This document shows, piece after piece, positions 50,201-59,507 of a stretch of 64,000 nucleotides of DNA. The position numbers and the translations under genes were made by a program. Origin of the DNA: Trachythela sp. YZ-2020 (Eukaryota > Cnidaria > Anthozoa > Malacalcyonacea > Clavulariidae); contig JADLSH010000191.1 in the NCBI GenBank assembly GCA_016169945.1, positions 771,501 to 835,500 on the forward strand, read 5' to 3'. The notes under the pieces are model-generated. The model was given only the letters and a program-made list of their open reading frames with translations, ran no database searches and was not told the origin of the DNA. The first letter of the stretch is position 1. Each line of letters starts with the position of its first letter.

Positions 50201-51542
50201 CAAATTACCTGGATAGGTGTTGGTAGATCAATGTTCATTGTTTTCAAAGCATCACATAAATCTTGCCTCAAACCAAGATTTTTAAACTCTGGTACATGGT
50301 TTTTTGGTGTGACAACACCATGCAGGGCAGGGTGCTGAAAATGACACGTTACAATTTTGCCTGGTATCCTTGCTTGGCCAAGGGAAGGGCAAAGGCATGC
50401 AGTAGTTAGAATGATCCTTGTTTACAATGATAGTGTTTCAAACAAGTGGCGTGTTGCTGTGGTAGCCATAGTGTTCATCCATGTGCATTTCACCTCAGTG
50501 ACTGGGATTCGATTCCTGCAATATGCAGTTGTCTGATTATAATTTCACCTCAATCAAATGTGAGCTAGAACAGTATTATTTCCAGTTTGACTCTAACAAA
50601 CATTGCAGGTTCTCTCTGGCTACTCCCATAATTCCTCCTTCATGCAGTAATGCTGAACCAATATGGGATGGTCCTTACTGCAGGACCTTCTGCAATTGCT
50701 TACTTATCAATGATATTGACCATCTTTGGACACACCTTGCCTACATCTAATCACTCACATCCTTTGACAATGCTTTCAAAAATGTTTCAGTTGGTCCTTT
50801 GCTGATGCTCTCTTTCACTCGAACATCTTTTGTAGGTCTTCTCTTTCGAACAAAAGTTTGAGAACTTGCCGTGGCTAAACATCTAGCCTATGTATGAAAA
50901 AGGAGGGGCATTGGTGACACAACCAATGGAGTTCAATTCCTATAGTATACAGACATACGGTTTTCTGATTATAATTTCACCTCAGTCGCATGTGATTATA
51001 AGAATGCTCCCAATTTGACTCTATCGGACTCCGCAATTTCTCTGGGTCCTCTGGTTTCCTCCTGCAGTAACTCTGTACCAATTAACAATTAGACAACGAG
51101 ATGGAAATGGCTATGGCGAGAATAGTCGAGGCGACGAAGCCGAGCTGACTATTCGCCTACATAGCCAACGAGGCCGTGTTTTATAATTGTTTTAGTATAA
51201 TAAACTATAGCATTTTGGAAACAGAACATAAAAACAAAGTAAACAAAAGTATTAATTTTAATTTAAAACGGAATTTTCACTCACGCCATTTGAATTTTGC
51301 TGTAATAGTCTACTCATCACTAAGTCTACGTAGCCAAGCAGGAACGCAACGAAGGAAAAGTGTTTATACTAATAAGGGATGAACCTAACTGGACATCAGG
51401 AGAGATCAATCAGAACAGTTTAAAAGGAACTGATGGAGCTATCCAGTGTGAATAAAGTTTGTTATAAAGTACATAATAACTTATATTCATCTACCTTTAA
51501 ACAAGAATCAGAAATTCTGTAAACTAATTTGGCAGAACGCAT
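44251..51542 (-). CDS. DDX28: DDX28-type mitochondrial DEAD-box RNA helicase, complete, 14 exons
   Basis: DDX28 acts in mitochondrial RNA granules in assembly of the large mitoribosomal subunit. Minus-strand exons: 51495-51542, 50759-50887, 50209-50334, 49137-49194, 48864-49006, 48650-48718, 48484-48565, 48127-48233, 47207-47305, 46582-46669, 46321-46475, 45438-45530, 44758-44916, 44251-44346; phases close to 483 residues (human about 540). Exon 1 gives MRSAKLVYRISDSCLK, a good mitochondrial presequence. Motifs: Q motif (LGLRQDLCDALKTM, PTPIQ), Walker A TSQTGSGKT split by an intron, PFRELAVQIL, VATPHVLIRYL, DEAD in HLVVDEADTMFD, IMVFCNTTKSCDW, VCTDMASRGLDT, YMHRAGRTGR. Motif III reads VTTTV rather than SAT. 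Exon 7 uses a weak GTGCAC donor. The human gene is, as far as I recall, intronless. Confidence 0.93.
44467..44729. mobile_element. hAT-type MITE (CAGTGGCGGACACT ends)
   Basis: Ends CAGTGGCGGACACT and AGTGTCCGCCACTG. Flanks (C)ATATAGC and (A)ATATAGC match at 7 of 8 bases. 263 bp in DDX28 intron 13. Confidence 0.85.
45045..45401 (-). mobile_element. SINE family C, near full-length, minus orientation
   Basis: The inverse head GCGCCACCGAAGCCCC ends at 45401. It runs through GGAATCGAACCCACGA (B box), CCGGAGTACCCGGAGAAAAC and a distal segment TTATCCTTACTTGCAGCTGA. It spans DDX28 intron 12, close to exon 12, and ends 36 bp from it. Confidence 0.85.
45531..46320. other. DDX28 intron 11
   Basis: About 790 bp, A-rich (ACAAACAAACA-like and AATAATAATA strings at 45690-45780). 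No terminal repeats, ORF or RNA gene recognised. Confidence 0.5.
46761..47067. mobile_element. hAT-type MITE with 8-bp target duplication
   Basis: Ends CAGTGGCGGATTACC and GGTAATCCGCCAATG. Flanks GATAGCTG at 46753-46760 and 47068-47075 are identical. 307 bp in DDX28 intron 9; inner repeats AAGCCTACAGGCC / TAGCCTACAGGCC. Confidence 0.9.
47408..47700. mobile_element. Truncated CAGTGGCGGATATT element joined to a SINE family C fragment
   Basis: 47408 starts with a hAT-like end CAGTGGCGGATATTC without a matching right end. From about 47530 the sequence follows SINE C (GTCAGAGCAAGCGTCTTTCA, B box GTGGGTTCAATTC, TCATGGGTTTTCTCAGGG). It lies in DDX28 intron 8. Confidence 0.6.
47701..48060. mobile_element. 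MITE with CAGGGCTCGAAATAACG ends
   Basis: Perfect 17-bp inverted ends CAGGGCTCGAAATAACG / CGTTATTTCGAGCCCTG bound 360 bp with repeated GTCCGGTCA/TGACCGGAC strings. Flanks ATATAGTC / ATATACAT are only a partial duplication. Ends are of hAT type. It lies in DDX28 intron 8. Confidence 0.8.
48280..48430. repeat. Dispersed family copy, tandemly duplicated
   Basis: GTGGTCCAGTGTAGGTAGT ... CTACAATAAGCTACCG ... TGTGTCTGAACTACCTGAAA occurs twice in a row, about 70 bp apart, in DDX28 intron 7. Confidence 0.75.
49533..49902 (-). mobile_element. SINE family B, full copy plus a truncated tandem copy
   Basis: Minus strand of 49675-49610 reads GTAGCTCAGTTGGTTAGAGC ... GCAGGTTCAATTCCTGCCAG, an intact A/B-box tRNA-like head, followed by a body ending GTATATAAATTTC. 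49801-49902 repeats the body and stops just inside the B box. Not a functional tRNA: it is fused to SINE body and has no proper acceptor stem. Confidence 0.8.
49911..50060. mobile_element. Foldback hAT-type MITE with 8-bp target duplication
   Basis: Arms CAGTAGCGTAGCCAACCCGC / GCGGGCTGGCTACACCACTG extend about 45 bp each. Flanks TGAGTAGC at 49903-49910 and 50061-50068 are identical. 150 bp. Confidence 0.92.
50450..51470 (+). mobile_element. Three SINE family A fragments and a foldback element in DDX28 introns 1-2
   Basis: 50450-50700 (GATTCCTGCAATATGCAGTT) is in intron 2. 50910-51095 (TTGACTCTATCGGACTCC) and 51370-51465 (tail, GATGGAGCTATCCAGTGTGA) are in intron 1 and look like one copy split by about 270 bp. 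The foldback at 51098-51170 has arms ATGGCTATGGCGAGAATAGT / ACTATTCGCCTACATAGCCA and loop GAGGCGACGAAGCCGAG. Confidence 0.65.
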
Positions 51543-51960
51543 TAATTTCTTCGTTCCTTCTCTTTCTAATTATTCATTAAATTTCAACTATTTATTTCTT
51601 CCATTTAGTTTCCAGACCTCTTCGTGTGTGTTTTCGCGCGGCTTGACGATTTTGCTTGATTTTGCGAGAAGTTTAAATTTTCGCCCCTGCAACTTATTTT
51701 CAAGTAAATTATGTATAAAAATATAGAAATAATTAATCCTCGGCATTATATACACCTAAAACTATCATAAAAGTAGGTTTATATAGATTTTTGCCTTTTT
51801 TGGGATATTTTTCAAGCAAAATATTCATTCAATATAAACAATATATAGAGATCAGTGTAAAAAATTACTGGGTTTTAAATAAATACCATCGGCCAAAAGT
51901 AGTTTACGAGAGCTTCCGACGAACGCTATGTTGCAATTTTCAAAATCTGATAATTTGAAA
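51543..51960. promoter_or_regulatory. Head-to-head promoter region DDX28 / CNIH
   Basis: 418 bp between divergent start codons, the shortest divergent spacer in the window, so a shared promoter is likely. No TATA box; AT-rich. The CNIH start sits in AAAATGGCGGCC, a good translation-start context. Confidence 0.65.
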
Positions 51961-53982
51961 ATGGCGGCCTTCGAGGTGTCAACTTTTATTTTGGCAGTTC
52001 TTATAAGTGTTGCTTTGATATTCTTTGCTGTTTGGAACGTACGTATTCTTGTACTTGCACAATATATCTGTTTGTTTTGTAAAACTTGGTGGATTTTCGT
52101 TGTATTTGTACACAATACTTGTACTTTCGTTACAGCTTTAAATCTGATAATATCATAATATTTGTTTATATATTTTTCACGTAGATTATTTCATTTGATG
52201 ATTTGAAAACGGACTATAAAAATCCTATGGACCTTTGTAAAAGCTTAAATCCTGTAAGAATTAATTTCTATAATTGTAGATTTGGAGGATTTGATTTTGT
52301 ATTTGCTACTGTAAATAGGACGTTATTCTAATTGGAATTTGTACAAAGATGTGTCATGATAGATCAGCTGTCTTCATATAAGAACAAAACTAACTATCCA
52401 GACAAATGTATTAGAATGGTGTGCTCTACACTGGCAATGGTTCTAGGAACAATTTATATTTTCCTGATATTTTCCTTGTAGTTCATCTTATATATGAAGA
52501 TAGACGGCTCATCCATCATATAGACAGATCATATGTCAAGACAAACTATGCACCCAAATTCAGAATACGCCTCTATTCTGTGATTTTCTGTCTTTGAGAT
52601 GCCATCTTGCCAAGTGACTGAAGTGAGGCAAACACAATAAGGCAACAATAGCATGACCCTAGGGACAAGTATTCCGATTGGAATGAGGCAATCTTTTAGC
52701 ATTGTATTTGCCCCACTTGGCAAGATAGCATTGCAAACCCTGAAAAACATATTCTTCATCTATGTAGACAAATTATGGGGATACTGTACCTTACATTGTT
52801 TGCGTAGTTTATTAATAAATTGCTTCTTTTCCTTTTAGTTGGTTCTACCAGAGTATGGTATACATATATTTATGTGTCTTTTCTTTCTTGTTGGACTATA
52901 TTGGACAGCCCTGGTTTGGAACCTCCCCCTTATTGCATATCATGTCAATAGGTATCTATGCAAATTATATATTTATATAATATATTTATCTTAAATTCTA
53001 ATTGGTTATTTGCTACAGACCTCTCAACTCTCACGCATTCGGTGTGAGTCTCACGCAATTCGCTTCACTCTCACGCCACGATTAGTAAATCTCACGCATA
53101 TAGCAGTTTCATAGTATTTTTTTCAATAATGTAATATTGTATACTTAAATGCACATTATTAATCATTATACGGATCGCGAGTCGAATATATAATCGCGTG
53201 TTATTGTTCCTGTATATGGCCCAACTTTTGCCCGCAATTTGGATACAAAATAGTACGCATATGTCAATATGGTGGACAAAAGGCAGAATTCTGACTCCAA
53301 TGACGAAATCAATGTAAGAAATGCCATTTCAGACCCCCGGACGTCTACAAAGGGGTCATCCACATCCCCAATCTCACTCTTAACTTCTCTGCAAAGTTGA
53401 GAGGTCTGTTGCTATCGTTTTCATATTTGTTGGATAAGCCCTAACGTGCAAATTCCAGGGCAATTTTAACTCCAATAGCATGATGTAGTTCTATTCTGTT
53501 CCCTTTTACTGATATTAATTCATATTCATTTTATTTCCTTGTATTTGTAGGTATATGAAACGTCCAGTTATGAGCAAACCAGGTTTATATGATCCAACAA
53601 CGATCATGAATGGCAATGAAATGTCTCGTTGTGTGAAAGAAGGATGGGTGAAACTAGCTTACTATCTTCTTAGCTTTTTCTTTTATCTCTATAGGTAAGT
53701 GTTCTACAGAAACAATCCTCAATGGTTTGTCACACACATAATCAACCAACGCATGCCTTTTATGCCGTCCAATTTAGCTACATGCCCAGTTACCACTGTT
53801 CTGATAATGTAAGCATAGAATGGAACAAAGATAACCATGGTCCAAGCATTTATATATGATATATGTGAGTGAATCTAAATAGCATCACTCCATCAGGCAT
53901 AAACAAACAATTATAGCTGATTAGGTCAATTCTTAAGCAAGAGTTTTTATTTTTTAGAATGATGAGCGCCATCCTCGCGTAG
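51961..53982 (+). CDS. CNIH: Cornichon (CNIH1/2 type) cargo receptor, complete, 5 exons
   Basis: Cornichon is a small ER membrane protein that loads transmembrane cargo (for example TGF-alpha-type growth factors) into COPII vesicles. Exons: 51961-52038, 52185-52253, 52839-52951, 53551-53694, 53958-53982; phases close to 142 residues (human CNIH1 144). First segment MAAFEVSTFILAVLISVALI, then WNIISFDDLKTDYKNPMDLC (the cornichon signature), LNPLVLPEYGIHIFMCLFFL, NLPLIAYHVNRYMKRPVMSK, PGLYDPTTIMNGNEMSRCVK, EGWVKLAYYLLSFFFYLYR and a short tail MMSAILA. The sequence is closer to CNIH1-3 than to CNIH4. The last exon adds only eight residues; its acceptor gives the right phase and an immediate family-like end. 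Confidence 0.96.
53016..53408. mobile_element. Element with CAGACCTCTCAACTCTCACG ends
   Basis: Ends CAGACCTCTCAAC and GTTGAGAGGTCTG. TTGCTA flanks at 53010-53015 and 53409-53414 are identical. The left part is rich in TCTCACGC. Short minus-strand ORF 53166-53363 is unsupported. It lies in CNIH intron 3. Related element at 40171-40568. Confidence 0.75.
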
Positions 53983-55269
53983 CCAATGTTTAGTTGAGAA
54001 TTTCTTAATGTAAAGACAAAAAGACTCAAAATGACAGCCTCGGCAGTATCTAATGTATAAATATCCACGACTTTCACGCATCTGATCAAGACACTGCAGG
54101 AGACATTTGAAACATGAAGTAAAAATTAGGTTTGAATTTCATTTACAGAGCTATATATTTATTCAATTTACTAATAGTAGAAATAGTGTATTGTTTGAAT
54201 AGCGTTTAGCACAAAAAAGCTTTAATTACAATATGTGCACCAAAATTTTTGTATCAGGCTTAAATCTCTTTCGCTTGAACTGAAGTTTTTCCCGCTGTCA
54301 AAATGGCGTTTGAAATTGTCGTCTAGCGAAGGCCTTTCGTCAGGAGAATATTTATTAATTCGGTTGGAAGATATATACACGCACGCTGTTTTTAACTGAA
54401 AGTTACAAAGGTAATCACTCTATTTGTTGCTCGAAATGTCGGAATCCTGTCCCTATAATTTTCAGGCTGACTGGTGTTGATAATTATATGAGCGAATATA
54501 GAAAATTGTCTGTAATATTGCGCTCAGTAACGATCGTTGAATGTCAGTTTACTTAAAATATGTGATGAGTTTCCCAGAGCGGTTTATGCAAATAGCCCCT
54601 CGTGCAGCTAAGATTTCAAAACGAATATACAGCAGGTGTATAAGTTCCTTCAGAATTTTTCTTAAATATCACACAATGTAATAAAATTTGGATAAAACAG
54701 CGCTAAGGCTACTAAATGTTTATATTAGTAACTGATACATTGACCTGCTTACTGAGCAGCAGGTACTTAATCCTTAGGTCCTAGTCATTGCAAAATTTAA
54801 CCTGTTTATTTGTAAACTATATAAGTGAATTAAGATATATTCTACACAGAGCTATTGAAATGTGAATGTATATATAGATTTTTATGAGTTGGAAGATATA
54901 TTATGTGCACTAGCTGGCATTGCAAGGAAAATGACTGATTTTGAAACGGAGAGAAATGATTAATTGACAGGACGGTATGTGGGATATTAAATCACGCTGA
55001 ATGAGGGATGGAATGATGGATGAAATTTCATAATTTCATAATTCAACTCTACAATTTGATGTGATATATTTATGGTACAATACTTCAACAAAGAAGGGAA
55101 TGAAAACGTATTTTGCTTATGGAGATTATATTCATTTACTGTACTGCAATAACATTACATGGATGGAAGCTTAGTTTGGATCGTAACTGATTATCTTCGC
55201 ATGTAAACACAAGTATCAAAAATACTACTATTTATATAAAGCAACGAAAGAGTTCAAGTTTTCACTGAA
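53983..55269. other. Intergenic region CNIH to SERINC-like
   Basis: 1.29 kb. It must hold the CNIH 3'UTR and the SERINC-like promoter. TATATAAA occurs at about 55233, 37 bp before the SERINC-like ATG, which would give a very short leader; a spliced upstream leader exon is equally possible. CGAAGGCCTTTCGTCAGG at about 54325 is a fragment of a dispersed family. Nothing else recognised. Confidence 0.5.
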
Positions 55270-58131
55270 ATGGATCCCTCTAAGGTAGAAAATTCTGACA
55301 ATAGAGCAAATACTAATACGCATCAACAAAATGGCAATTCAACAAGCACTTCAAAACGATTTTTCCTACGATTTTTTAAGTCATATCTTTGGAATGGCTC
55401 GGTTGAGAACGAGGGCGCGAATCTCGCGTGTGTTAATATCGTGTACCTGTTATTCGTGTTCTGGTTCGTTTTCATTACAAGCCTATTTTACACCCCCCTG
55501 GTTAGAAATAAAATTGAACGCGAGCTGAACAATTGTAGAGAAAATCCGGGGGGAGATGTGATCTTGGATTGCGACGAGTTGGAATCGGTTGAGAGTATTA
55601 CTGTTAGAATTGGGTTTACATTAGCAGTAACTTTCATGACCTTGGCATTAGTAAGCGTCCCCACACCCCCCGGGAAAGTGCACCAAGTATTCTGGCTGGT
55701 TAAATTTCTACTCGTCTTAATTGTGTTACCAACAAGTTTTCTGATTCCAATCGGGCGGTTTGACCTAGTCTGGAGCATTGTATGCTTTCTAGGAAGTTTA
55801 CTCTTTTACGGCATTGAAGCTGTACTGATTTTAGACTTTGCGACAACAGCTAGTGACATATTTGTATTAAAAATCATCGAAGAACGTTCAAAATTATGGT
55901 ATTTACTATGGTTGGTACTTATCTGGATAATATACGTAATAGCAGTTGGTTCTACGTTGGTTTTATACGCGTTCTACGCATATAACTGTGGTCTAAGCGC
56001 TATTCTAGTTACAACCGTGTTCATACTTTGCACTCTATTTACTTTAATCACTGTGTATTTCACTGAAAAACGTACTGGGTTTCTGCATTCGGGCTTAGGT
56101 ACCTTGTTCATCTTACTCCTTATTCTGGTAGCATTAAAACACGAAGGTTTTTGCCAGGATGATGATGGTACTGCCACAAACATGGAGGGCGGAAGCAAAC
56201 TATCTAACGAAATTCTAAAACATCTGGAAATTATTCTCGGATTTTTACTAGTAACGTACGCCGTTCTACGAAATTTCAGCGAAAAATATTACCACATTGG
56301 TGGGTTAACAGTCTCGCGGCATTTGCTAGCGAGAAAATATGGTACGATTGAAGAAGAGAGTTTGAACTCACAGCTAAAAGAAATGGATACTTCTATATTT
56401 AGCTCTTCTGCATTTTTTGCAATGTTTGGTGTCTTTGCCTTATTTGTAACGGCGAAACTAACTTCGTTAAGAACAGCAAAAGATAGCGAACCATTAATTA
56501 CCGACACAACATTTCATCTCAGATCTCTAACTATACTCGTAATTGTAATTTTAATGATTTGGAGTCAAATATTTCCATTTATCTATCCGAGTGAAAACCC
56601 TTACGATTTGTGGGCGCTTGGAAAAACGTTTTTAAAATCCCAATTGAAAGTTTGTCGACGGATCTTAATCGATGGTTGTGGTTGCTGTAACGGTCCAGTT
56701 GCATCACGGTATATCTTCACGGTACTTTATATCCTGGGGGTGTTATTCTCCTGTTTGCTATATATACCGGGAATACGTCACAGTCTGAGTAAGAGCACTT
56801 ATTTCTGTTCAACCATAAGCACTCGCGGGGTTTGCTTGAGTACTGATCCAGCCTACATGGCCGTGTATCGCGTATGTTTTGCTATGGCAATGTTTTTTCT
56901 TCTATTTGCATTCATCCTTGTTTGCGTGGACGACACGCGAGACCCACGCGTGGACAATATTCCTGACTCACGCGTGTACAACATGCAAGACCCACGCGTG
57001 GACAACAGTCGACACCCACGTGTGGATAACTCGCAAGACACAAGCGTGGAAAATACGCAAGACCCACGCGTGGACGACACACAAGACCCACGCGTGGACG
57101 ACACACAAGACCCACGCGTGGACGACACACAAGACCCACGCGTGGACGACACACAAGACCCACGCGTGAACCTTCAATACAAAGCGTGGCCCGTGAAAAT
57201 CTGTTTATTCTGTAGTCTATTAATGGCGAGTTTTCTCCTGCCAAATGAGTTCAGTCGAGTTTGGATCTACATTGCTCTTATAGGAACTTTTCTATTTACT
57301 ATACTGCAACTGGTCTTACTAATATACTGGACCAAAAGTACTAGGAAAAACCTTCAAGAAAAGGTTGAGAATTCAAACTCTAAATTTTGGCCCACTTTAT
57401 TAGCTTTCGCAACAATTTTTATGATTTTTCTCTCTCTTGGGGCAGTTCTAATGTTTTACGTGTTTTTCACAAAATTCCCGCGCTGTTTAACGAACACTAT
57501 CTTCATAACTTTAAATCTCGTCTTGGTCGTAGCAACTTCGCTGATCTCCGTACATCCGAAGATTTATGATGCTGGTTTGTTTCAGTGTTACGTCATCGTT
57601 ATTTTCTCGCTCTATCTCACGTGGTCTGGTTTATCGCATAACCCGGATGAAAATTGCAACCCGGTTGCGGGCTACATTGCTGAAGTCGACATGCGGCCTA
57701 ACCTTAATATTCAGGCTGGGTTAGATTTATTCTTCACTTTTGTTACAGTTATATACTTCAGTAGCAAGGCACCAGAAATAAGCGAAACCATCCGAAGTGC
57801 TTTCGAAAGTTTACGGAACATTTACGTCAGTTCACGAAGTGCCTACGAAAGTTCACGAAAACGCGAAGACTCAGACATTATTTCACTAATGGAAACGGAA
57901 TCTCAAACTAAGCTGGATTACAAGGCATATAATTTTACGTTGTTTCATGGTGTTTATTTCTTAGCTTCGCTGCACGCCACTATTATTTTGACAAATTGGT
58001 TTATTCCCGCGACTGGCTCTCGTTTTAAGTTATCTGTTAACTGGGCAGCAATGTGTGTTAAGATGACGGCCAGTAATCTATCATTAATAGTATATTTATG
58101 GATAATAACAGCACAACTTTTAACTAAATAG
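55270..58131 (+). CDS. SERINC: Double SERINC-like membrane protein, single exon, 953 aa
   Basis: Two serine-incorporator (TDE1/SERINC) units in one intronless ORF. SERINCs are multi-pass membrane proteins of plasma membrane and Golgi with lipid-scrambling activity. The C-terminal unit (about 468-953) is clear: CGCCNGPVASRYIFTVLYIL, AVYRVCFAMAMFFLLFAF, DPRVNLQYKAWPVKICLFCS, RVWIYIALIGTFLFTILQLV, YLTWSGLSHNPDENCNP, FHGVYFLASLHATIILTNWF, and a final VKMTASNLSLIVYLWIITAQ. The N-terminal unit (about 50-450) is diverged but keeps the order: a helix at 53-75, GKVHQVFWLVKFLLVLIVLP, DLVWSIVCFLGSLLFYGIEA, VLILDFATTASD, and two closing helices near 380-440. It lacks the YLTWS...NP block. The C-unit loop at 554-633 has ten octapeptide repeats. 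Single SERINCs are about 450-480 aa. The lack of introns is unlike every neighbour. The start is the first ATG of the long frame; an upstream exon cannot be excluded. Confidence 0.9.
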   Translation: MDPSKVENSDNRANTNTHQQNGNSTSTSKRFFLRFFKSYLWNGSVENEGANLACVNIVYLLFVFWFVFITSLFYTPLVRNKIERELNNCRENPGGDVILDCDELESVESITVRIGFTLAVTFMTLALVSVPTPPGKVHQVFWLVKFLLVLIVLPTSFLIPIGRFDLVWSIVCFLGSLLFYGIEAVLILDFATTASDIFVLKIIEERSKLWYLLWLVLIWIIYVIAVGSTLVLYAFYAYNCGLSAILVTTVFILCTLFTLITVYFTEKRTGFLHSGLGTLFILLLILVALKHEGFCQDDDGTATNMEGGSKLSNEILKHLEIILGFLLVTYAVLRNFSEKYYHIGGLTVSRHLLARKYGTIEEESLNSQLKEMDTSIFSSSAFFAMFGVFALFVTAKLTSLRTAKDSEPLITDTTFHLRSLTILVIVILMIWSQIFPFIYPSENPYDLWALGKTFLKSQLKVCRRILIDGCGCCNGPVASRYIFTVLYILGVLFSCLLYIPGIRHSLSKSTYFCSTISTRGVCLSTDPAYMAVYRVCFAMAMFFLLFAFILVCVDDTRDPRVDNIPDSRVYNMQDPRVDNSRHPRVDNSQDTSVENTQDPRVDDTQDPRVDDTQDPRVDDTQDPRVDDTQDPRVNLQYKAWPVKICLFCSLLMASFLLPNEFSRVWIYIALIGTFLFTILQLVLLIYWTKSTRKNLQEKVENSNSKFWPTLLAFATIFMIFLSLGAVLMFYVFFTKFPRCLTNTIFITLNLVLVVATSLISVHPKIYDAGLFQCYVIVIFSLYLTWSGLSHNPDENCNPVAGYIAEVDMRPNLNIQAGLDLFFTFVTVIYFSSKAPEISETIRSAFESLRNIYVSSRSAYESSRKREDSDIISLMETESQTKLDYKAYNFTLFHGVYFLASLHATIILTNWFIPATGSRFKLSVNWAAMCVKMTASNLSLIVYLWIITAQLLTK
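56929..57168 (+). repeat. 24-bp coding minisatellite (10 octapeptides) in the SERINC-like gene
   Basis: Ten in-frame 24-bp units encode variants of VDDTQDPR; the last four are near identical (GACGACACACAAGACCCACG), while the first five vary (VDNIPDSR, VYNMQDPR, VDNSRHPR, VDNSQDTS). Each of most units carries the palindrome CCACGCGTGG. The minus-strand and other-frame ORFs here are shadows. Confidence 0.95.
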
Positions 58132-58865
58132 AGATATTAAAACTTCAAGTTTACTTTCCGCCGCGGTTTGCGCTTACTTTTTCTCGATGTTTTGGAAAAT
58201 CGACAAAAGTTAAGGGGCTAGCCTTAGGTAAAGGCTAACCCTTTAGCATTTTGTCCATTTTTGCCCACTTTTTCGAGAATACAGTCATTTCTCGTGGTAA
58301 ATGAATACTTAACAGTTTGTTAAGGCTACCCCCTGTGGGAAACGTTGTAGAAAGGCCACACAAATACAACCAGTGAATTTTATTTCCCTAAAACTGCCTC
58401 GCCTCTTATTTTACTGATCGCGTAAAGTGTCCATTTCAATATCAAATTAATAACTAACTATCTCATAATGTAAACAATATAAAGTTAAAGTTCGCGTCAC
58501 CCTCCCCCTTCTTAGACAATATCATGTCTAAGAAATAACTATTGTTCATCTTGTTCAATTTTTGCTAGTTGTTCAAGTCTCTGTATCGCTGTCGTCTTTG
58601 CAGCTCGTCTCCTTGGTCCAAACTCGTCCGCTTTAGGATCTAGTTTCTTCTTTATACGAAAAAGTTAAGGCTAACCCTTTACCTTTTGGCCAAAATTGAA
58701 CTGAACCTAGTCCCTTAACGTTTTGTTAAGGCTAACCCCTTGTTTTTATGGACCTTGCTCACTTGTTTGAACGTGCGCATTAACTAAATGATATTTGGCA
58801 ATTTGGTGACTGAGGATGCGCAATCGATCTGGAATGCTCCCACATTTATAAGAACTAGCAGTAAG
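58132..58865. repeat. Diverged edge of the satellite array
   Basis: From about 58190, strings such as AAAAGTTAAGGGGCTAGCCT, AGGCTAACCCTTTA and TTAAGGCTAACCCCTT (both orientations, 58205-58345 and 58665-58745) are degenerate relatives of the 117-bp satellite. The sequence between them (58350-58660) shows no gene. Confidence 0.65.
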
Positions 58866-59446
58866 GGGGCGAAAAAGTGGGGGGGAAAAACAAGAAAAAA
58901 AAAAGGGGGGCAAAAGGTGAGAAAGAAAAAGTGAAAAATAAAGTGCAAAAAAAAGTGGAAAAAAAAGTGGAAAAAAAAAGTGGAAAAAATGGGGAAAAAA
59001 GTGAAAAAAAAAGTGGAAAAAAAAACAATAAAAAAGTGAAATAAAAAAAAGTGGAAAAAATGGGAAAAAAAGGTGGAAAAAAAGGTGGAAAAAAAGTGGG
59101 AAAAAAAGGCCAAAAGTGAAAAAAAAAGTGGAAAAAAAAGTGGGAAAAAAAAGTGGAAAAAAAATGGGAAAAAAAGTGAAAAAAAAAGGGGAAAAAAAAG
59201 TGGAAAAAAAAAGTGGGGGAAAAAAAGTGAAAAAAAAGTGGGGAAAAAATGAAAAAAAAAGTGGGAAAAAGGGGGAAAAAAAGTGGAAAAAAAAAAGTGA
59301 AAAAAGTGGAAAAAATGGGAAAAAAGTGGAAAAAATGGAAAAAGTGAAAAAAAAAGTGGAAAAAAAGTGGGGAAAAAGTGAAAAAGTGGGAAAAAATGAA
59401 AAAATGGGGAAAAAAGGCTTTTTTTTTTTTCCCTCCCTTTTTTCCC

Positions 59447-59507
<61 letters not shown>

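Noticed and set aside
56853..57244. Antisense and alternative-frame ORFs
   Set aside because: Shadows of the 24-bp coding repeat in the SERINC-like gene.
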